43,878 bases of DNA from Bacteroidota bacterium (GTDB lineage: Bacteria > Bacteroidota > Bacteroidia > Bacteroidales > JAAUTT01), in NCBI GenBank assembly GCA_021779665.1, contig JAJYAG010000035.1:1-43878 (forward strand). The letters run 5' to 3'. This document shows, piece after piece, positions 39,880 through 43,878 of this stretch (position 1 is the first letter of the stretch; the number at the start of each line of letters is the position of its first letter). A program made the position numbers and the translations under genes. The notes under the pieces were generated by a model that searched no databases, was not told the DNA's origin, and worked only from the letters and a program-made list of their open reading frames with translations.

Positions 39880-40698
39880 TCAGAAACAATCACCGGCGCG
39901 ACCGTCCAATTTAACAACATTCTCTCCCGGGAAAGGAGTACTGTCCAAAGCTTTCCAGTCGCCTTTTTCGAGGCACCAGCGTTCTCTGTCCGGCTCTTTC
40001 AATACTCTCACAACAGCAAGTGTATCCATCAGACTGTCGGCCCTTGTTTTCAAAACAGTACGCAAAAAAACATCGGGCGACTCAAAGGTTCCATCCTGTT
40101 TCTCGGAAAACTCCAGGAAAAGTTTCTTATTTTTCCATTTATAAGTGTTGTAGATGTAATAGTTACCAGCAATCCCGCTAATATCAAGCGAATGCAGTCG
40201 TCTTTTAATGCTGTCGCATTTTAAAGAGGTTAACAAACTCAACTCCTCACTTTCCACAAATTTCTTTTTTTTGGGATCGTAAAGAAAAACTGTATACCAA
40301 AAGCTTTCATCGGAGTTTACCGGAATTTTGATATCCGGATATCCATCGAAGTTCAGATCCTCGGGATTAAAAATAAGTTCAGGATCCTGGAGATATTCAT
40401 CTGCTAAAAAGTCTATTTCAGTATGAACAGGTCCAAGTTTCTGGTAAACACTGTCGATGTTGGGCTCTTTATAAATATTTATTGTCAGGTCGATGGTATT
40501 GAGCTCCAGAAGAAGCTCACCAAGCTTTTTTTCCTTCAGGTTTATAGAAGTACTTTCGATGGGTCGGCCAAGAGAATCATTGCCCGGAACCGTTGAAGCA
40601 GTATCCGCATTTTCATTTTTAATACGGGCATCAAAAGTGCAGGAAAACGATAAAAACAAGAAACCGAATATGATAAACTTTACTGAATGGTGATTCAT
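39880..40698 (-). CDS. Lipoprotein of unknown function, XAC2610-like
   Basis: I place the start at the ATG complementary to 40696-40698, giving 272 aa with a lipoprotein signal (basic start, hydrophobic run, L-S-F-S-C with Cys20). Two upstream in-frame ATGs exist (to 40728) but would put an odd leader before the signal. The mature part has the segment D-L-N-F-D-G-Y-P-D-I, the calcium-binding-like D-x-N-x-D-G-x-x-D motif seen in FG-GAP and in XAC2610-related proteins. W-Y-T-V-F-L-Y-D-P-K-K-K-K-F-V follows, also like that group. No enzymatic motif is seen. Function unknown. Confidence 0.7.
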   Translation of the reverse strand: MNHHSVKFIIFGFLFLSFSCTFDARIKNENADTASTVPGNDSLGRPIESTSINLKEKKLGELLLELNTIDLTINIYKEPNIDSVYQKLGPVHTEIDFLADEYLQDPELIFNPEDLNFDGYPDIKIPVNSDESFWYTVFLYDPKKKKFVESEELSLLTSLKCDSIKRRLHSLDISGIAGNYYIYNTYKWKNKKLFLEFSEKQDGTFESPDVFLRTVLKTRADSLMDTLAVVRVLKEPDRERWCLEKGDWKALDSTPFPGENVVKLDGRAGDCF

Positions 40699-40756
40699 AA
40701 AACAATTCATAGGTTTCAAAAGTAGCAAGTTTCCGGTTAATAACTCTTCACTGCAA

Positions 40757-42019
40757 TTACTTCAAAACTTCTTTATTAATTCGAGGAGGAATACCGTTTG
40801 CCGGTCTTGAAAACGCTGAGTTCATAGGTGTGGTATCGTCAAAGAAACCACAGTTACGAAGAAAAAACATGCCGTTTTCCATACCTCCGGAGTAATCCAG
40901 TCTGGAATTCTTCCGGGCCGTGGCATCGGCAGTAAATTTCACTCCGGTAAGTTCGTACCATTTGCCGTTTGTATCGCATACCCACTGGTTGGAATAATTC
41001 CCCTTCCGCATAATATAGCCAGTTTCAGGAATAAAATTTTCAAGAAACGAATAAAGATTTTTGAGATAGTTATTGGTTTTAGGGCGCCTGAAACTTGCTA
41101 TCAGCTGCCATTCGCCAACTTCAGGAGCATAAAACCACGCTGTATAATCGGTCGAATTACTTTCAGCAGGAGTTCCCTTCAGAAGGAAACGATAGGTATT
41201 CCCGGCCTTCCAGAAAAATTTGCGATAGCTTTGCCCCCCGGCACCTTCATTCCCGAACTCCTTGGTGATCACATCGGGGCCTTTCTTCAAAAGTTTAATT
41301 TTATACTCTTCGGGGATCTCACCCGGATTATCAGTTTTATATGGACTCCACACCGAAAACAAAATTCTCCTTTCCGTTTCAGAGTTTACCTGAATCCCAA
41401 AGTAGCCATCGGCAAAACCATTGGCCATAAAATAAGATCCGGGCACATCATTTCCCTCAGGAACCGTGATTTCGTTATAGAACCATTCGATATCGGACGC
41501 TCCGGCAGGTATATCATACCTCAGGTGCACCGATGGTCCGCGGCGACCAAAATAAAAATCGTCTCTAACAAAGTTCAGGGGCGAACTGCCTGTAACTATA
41601 AACTCAGGAACTTCAGCATAAGTAGAAGACGTTTTACTTATGCCCCTCATTTCGATAAACTGATAACCGGCTTTCTCTATATTAAAAGAGCCTAAACTAA
41701 TCGTATCCAATCCCTTTCGAAGCTGGATCTTTTTAACCGAATTCAGGAAAGAGACCTGTATTTCAGACTTCCCTTCCGCTTTAGCACGCATGGAAATATT
41801 AATAGTTCCTGCCTGCTCCACTCTGAACCATGTTCTGATCCTGACCGATGAATCCTTCCAGCCCGTTATCCCACTTTGGGAAATCACTCCGCTTGCTTTG
41901 GATAAATCGTTTACTACCCAACTGTTACCTGCTGTTGGAACAGAAATAAACTGTCCTGAAACCGGGATTCCACCCAGACATACCAGAATACTGAAGGTGA
42001 GAAAATAAAACTGCTTCAT
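40757..42019 (-). CDS. Secreted DUF3472 (with DUF5077-like N-terminal domain) protein
   Basis: A 420-residue secreted protein with a signal peptide (M-K-Q-F-Y-F, hydrophobic run, cleavage after V-S-G). Residues about 25-148 form a beta-sandwich similar to DUF5077, which in related proteins binds carbohydrate. Residues 165-400 match the DUF3472 pattern (S-V-H-L-R-Y-D-I-P, then an E-W-F-Y-N-E-I-T-V-P-E-G block, a Q-L-I-A-S-F-R-R-P segment and a G-Y-I-M-R-K-G-N-Y-S-N-Q-W motif). The biochemical role is unknown; domain company in other genomes suggests glycan recognition. It is a single-gene unit. Confidence refers to the family call. Confidence 0.78.
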   Translation of the reverse strand: MKQFYFLTFSILVCLGGIPVSGQFISVPTAGNSWVVNDLSKASGVISQSGITGWKDSSVRIRTWFRVEQAGTINISMRAKAEGKSEIQVSFLNSVKKIQLRKGLDTISLGSFNIEKAGYQFIEMRGISKTSSTYAEVPEFIVTGSSPLNFVRDDFYFGRRGPSVHLRYDIPAGASDIEWFYNEITVPEGNDVPGSYFMANGFADGYFGIQVNSETERRILFSVWSPYKTDNPGEIPEEYKIKLLKKGPDVITKEFGNEGAGGQSYRKFFWKAGNTYRFLLKGTPAESNSTDYTAWFYAPEVGEWQLIASFRRPKTNNYLKNLYSFLENFIPETGYIMRKGNYSNQWVCDTNGKWYELTGVKFTADATARKNSRLDYSGGMENGMFFLRNCGFFDDTTPMNSAFSRPANGIPPRINKEVLK

Positions 42020-42196
42020 TGGTAATGAAATTATGTCAGTGATAAAATTAATTATTTAGGGAAATGTTGACAATGCCAAATATTAGATTTTACAGGCACT
42101 TTCAAATTACTCCAAAAATATGTTGACTTTAGCCCGAAAATTGTTGAACAAACCACCGGCAATTTTGCTATTCTATTAAATTTTATACAATGCTTT

Positions 42197-43327
42197 ATGA
42201 ATAAACTTGGTTTTCTCATTTTCTTCTCTCTTTATACTTTAATCAACTTTTACATATTCTGGCGCGGACGGCAGGCTTTGCCAAAAGACACAGTTATCCA
42301 GACCATCTATTCAGTATTGTTTGTGATTGTTGCATTTGGCTATGTGGCATCAGTTTTTCTGGAAGGGAAAGTAGCTCCGGTAATTACAGCTATTGGCGAT
42401 AATGTGGGCGGAATCTGGATTATTTCCCTGATATATTTTCTTTTTATGGTTATTATGGCTGATATTCTGAGGCTGGGTAATCACTATTTTGGAATTTTCC
42501 CTGAATTTATCAGGGCAAATTACCAGCAGGTAAAACTTATCTATTTTGGTGCTGTTTTGGTAATTTTTGGGATACTTTTTACAATTGGCTATATCCGGTT
42601 TTCCAATCCTGTACTGGTTAATTTAAATATTGACGTAAATAAAGGCGCACCCGGCCAGGAAACTCTAAATATTGTGGCAGTCAGCGATGTGCACCTGGGC
42701 GATATGATCAGAAAAAAGCGCCTGACCAGGTATGTTGAGATGATTAACAAACATAATCCCGACCTGATTTTGATTGCCGGTGACCTGTTCGACCGCAACC
42801 TGCACACCATCGAGCGACAGCAAATGGATACAGAGCTGCGTAAGCTGAAAGCAAAATACGGCGTTTATGCGATTCTGGGCAATCACGAATATTATGGAAA
42901 CCTCAACAAGGCAATTGAGGTAATTAAAAAATCGGATATTAACTTCCTACGTGACACTGCGGTTACTATTGACAATAAATTAGTGCTGATAGGCCGTGAC
43001 GATAAAACCAATCCTCGCCGTAAACCGTTAAGTCAGCTCACCGAAAACATCCGGAAAGATCTTCCGGTAATTCTTTTGGATCACCAGCCTTATCATCTGA
43101 AAGATGCAGTTGATAACAATATTGATCTGCAAATTTCGGGGCACACCCATAATGGCCAGATATTCCCGTTCAATAAAATTGTTGAACGCATTTATGAGTT
43201 AGGCCATGGCTACAAAAAAACGGGAAACACACATTTTTATGTATCGTCGGGCTTAGGTTTGTGGGGAGCGCCAATCAGGTTGGGCACACAATCGGAGATA
43301 GTGAAGATAACTTTGAACGTGAGGTAG
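42197..43327 (+). CDS. Membrane-anchored metallophosphoesterase (YaeI-like)
   Basis: A 376-residue protein. The N-terminal part has four predicted spans (about 4-22, 36-56, 72-92, 115-135). A calcineurin-like phosphoesterase domain follows with all metal motifs: S-D-V-H-L-G-D (Asp164, His166), A-G-D-L-F-D-R (Asp196), L-G-N-H-E-Y (Asn229, His230), and the later D-H-Q-P and S-G-H-T-H-N-G-Q-I-F-P. Proteins of this build include YaeI/LpxG-type enzymes that act on membrane lipids or UDP-diacylglucosamine. The substrate here is not determined. Another ATG at 42190 is out of frame. Confidence 0.88.
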   Translation: MNKLGFLIFFSLYTLINFYIFWRGRQALPKDTVIQTIYSVLFVIVAFGYVASVFLEGKVAPVITAIGDNVGGIWIISLIYFLFMVIMADILRLGNHYFGIFPEFIRANYQQVKLIYFGAVLVIFGILFTIGYIRFSNPVLVNLNIDVNKGAPGQETLNIVAVSDVHLGDMIRKKRLTRYVEMINKHNPDLILIAGDLFDRNLHTIERQQMDTELRKLKAKYGVYAILGNHEYYGNLNKAIEVIKKSDINFLRDTAVTIDNKLVLIGRDDKTNPRRKPLSQLTENIRKDLPVILLDHQPYHLKDAVDNNIDLQISGHTHNGQIFPFNKIVERIYELGHGYKKTGNTHFYVSSGLGLWGAPIRLGTQSEIVKITLNVR

Positions 43328-43426
43328 AAAATTTCACAAAAATATTTTCAGAGAACAAGTTACGGAACAACATTTGATATCTTCAAATTTTGTCACTTAC
43401 TTTATCTTCAGCTATACATTTTTATT

Positions 43427-43878
43427 ATGCGCTCACTACTAACACTTACACTGACTTTCATAGCATTTCAGGGATTACTGGCGCAAGCGCCAAAGGATAA
43501 ATGGGGCAAACCAGCCAAAGAAGAACTCACAATGACTTCATGTACCTTTGATCCCTATGCCGATGCGGCAATCCTGAACAATTACGGGCACTACTATTTC
43601 GACCGTCATTATTACTTCTCAGCTCAGGAATTGCGGACGATTTATCATTATCAGATACGGATGAAGATATTTACCGAAGAAGGTAAAAAATACGCCATCA
43701 TAAATATTCCATACAAAGGCTATGATGAATACGAAAACGTAGTCGAAATCTAAGGTGCTACATATAATTATGAGGACGGGAAGGTCACCAGGACAAAAAT
43801 GAAGCAAAAAAATATCCGATGGACACGAAACGGGCGTAATATGTGGATTTGTACTTTAACCCTACCCAATGTTAAACC
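43427..43878 (+). pseudogene. DUF3857-type secreted protein interrupted by an in-frame TAA
   Basis: An ORF starts at 43427 with a signal peptide (M-R-S-L-L, hydrophobic run, L-L-A-Q) and the DUF3857 N-terminal pattern W-G-K-P-A-K-E-E-L-T-M-T-S followed by D-P-Y-A-D-A-A-I-L and I-R-M-K-I-F-T-E-E-G-K-K-Y-A. It stops at TAA 43751-43753 after 108 codons. The same frame continues in family register to the window end: G-A-T-Y-N-Y-E-D-G-K-V, T-K-M-K-Q-K-N-I and finally L-T-L-P-N-V-K. The stop replaces an expected Lys (AAA to TAA). Between 43800 and 43850 the family match weakens, which could mean further frame damage. A base-call error near a contig edge is a real alternative. Confidence 0.65.

Noticed and set aside
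43751-43753. Programmed stop-codon readthrough in the DUF3857-type gene
   Set aside because: UAA is the least leaky stop, no readthrough context or downstream structure is evident, and mutation or sequencing error is simpler.

Overview
The window is a gene-dense, AT-rich chromosomal segment from a member of the Bacteroidota, most likely order Bacteroidales or a close relative. The lineage call rests on several points seen together: a PorW/SprE-type lipoprotein of the type IX secretion system (T9SS), Bacteroidota-style -7 boxes (TAnnTTTG or TAnnTTCG) in front of several genes, almost no Shine-Dalgarno sequences, an HU(CCDC81-like)/SPOR membrane protein, DUF4296, DUF3472 and GH106 families, a SiaB/SiaC pair, and a short-loop cytochrome bd oxidase. 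WaaA confirms a Gram-negative outer membrane. I cannot assign a genus.

Layout. 1-5160: a partial DUF4296 lipoprotein, an RsmB-type rRNA methyltransferase that converges with an orphan FtsX/MacB-type permease with no intervening base, then a SiaB kinase/SiaC antagonist pair. 5286-11820: one tight minus-strand operon of seven genes. Four of them (wlbC, wlbB, wlbA and a TviB/WbpA-type dehydrogenase) form the pathway from UDP-GlcNAc to UDP-2,3-diacetamido-glucuronic acid, followed by galE, rfbB and RNase HI. 11962-15245: the HU/SPOR membrane protein, then the threonine-to-glycine pair (SDR-type threonine dehydrogenase and Kbl). 15353-20533 (minus): PorW/SprE, a sugar MFS transporter and a secreted GH43. 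20674-24552: a predicted secreted protein with a glucan-water-dikinase-like arrangement (swivelling His domain followed by an ATP-grasp domain), then Nfu and Mrp Fe-S proteins. 24723-28857: WaaA and a B12-dependent ribonucleotide reductase.

28858-30082 is a non-coding, repeat-rich gap. It holds a small antitoxin, the remains of its PIN-domain toxin, a 206-bp MITE-like element with 11-bp terminal inverted repeats, and a chain of perfect inverted repeats in front of a MATE transporter. 31716-36549 carries a GH106 rhamnosidase, a PAS-PAS-HTH regulator with a cysteine cluster and an alpha/beta hydrolase. 36935-39732 is cydAB plus a 34-codon single-span membrane ORF that looks like a CydX analogue. 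39880-43878 holds two secreted proteins of unknown role (XAC2610-like, DUF3472), a membrane metallophosphoesterase, and a DUF3857-type protein interrupted by an in-frame stop at the window edge.

Together the genes suggest a glycan-using bacterium with T9SS, a nucleotide-sugar pathway for an unusual surface diamino-uronic acid, and microaerobic respiration through cytochrome bd. The most novel-looking items are the secreted dikinase-like protein, the CydX-like micro-ORF and the MITE/hairpin block.
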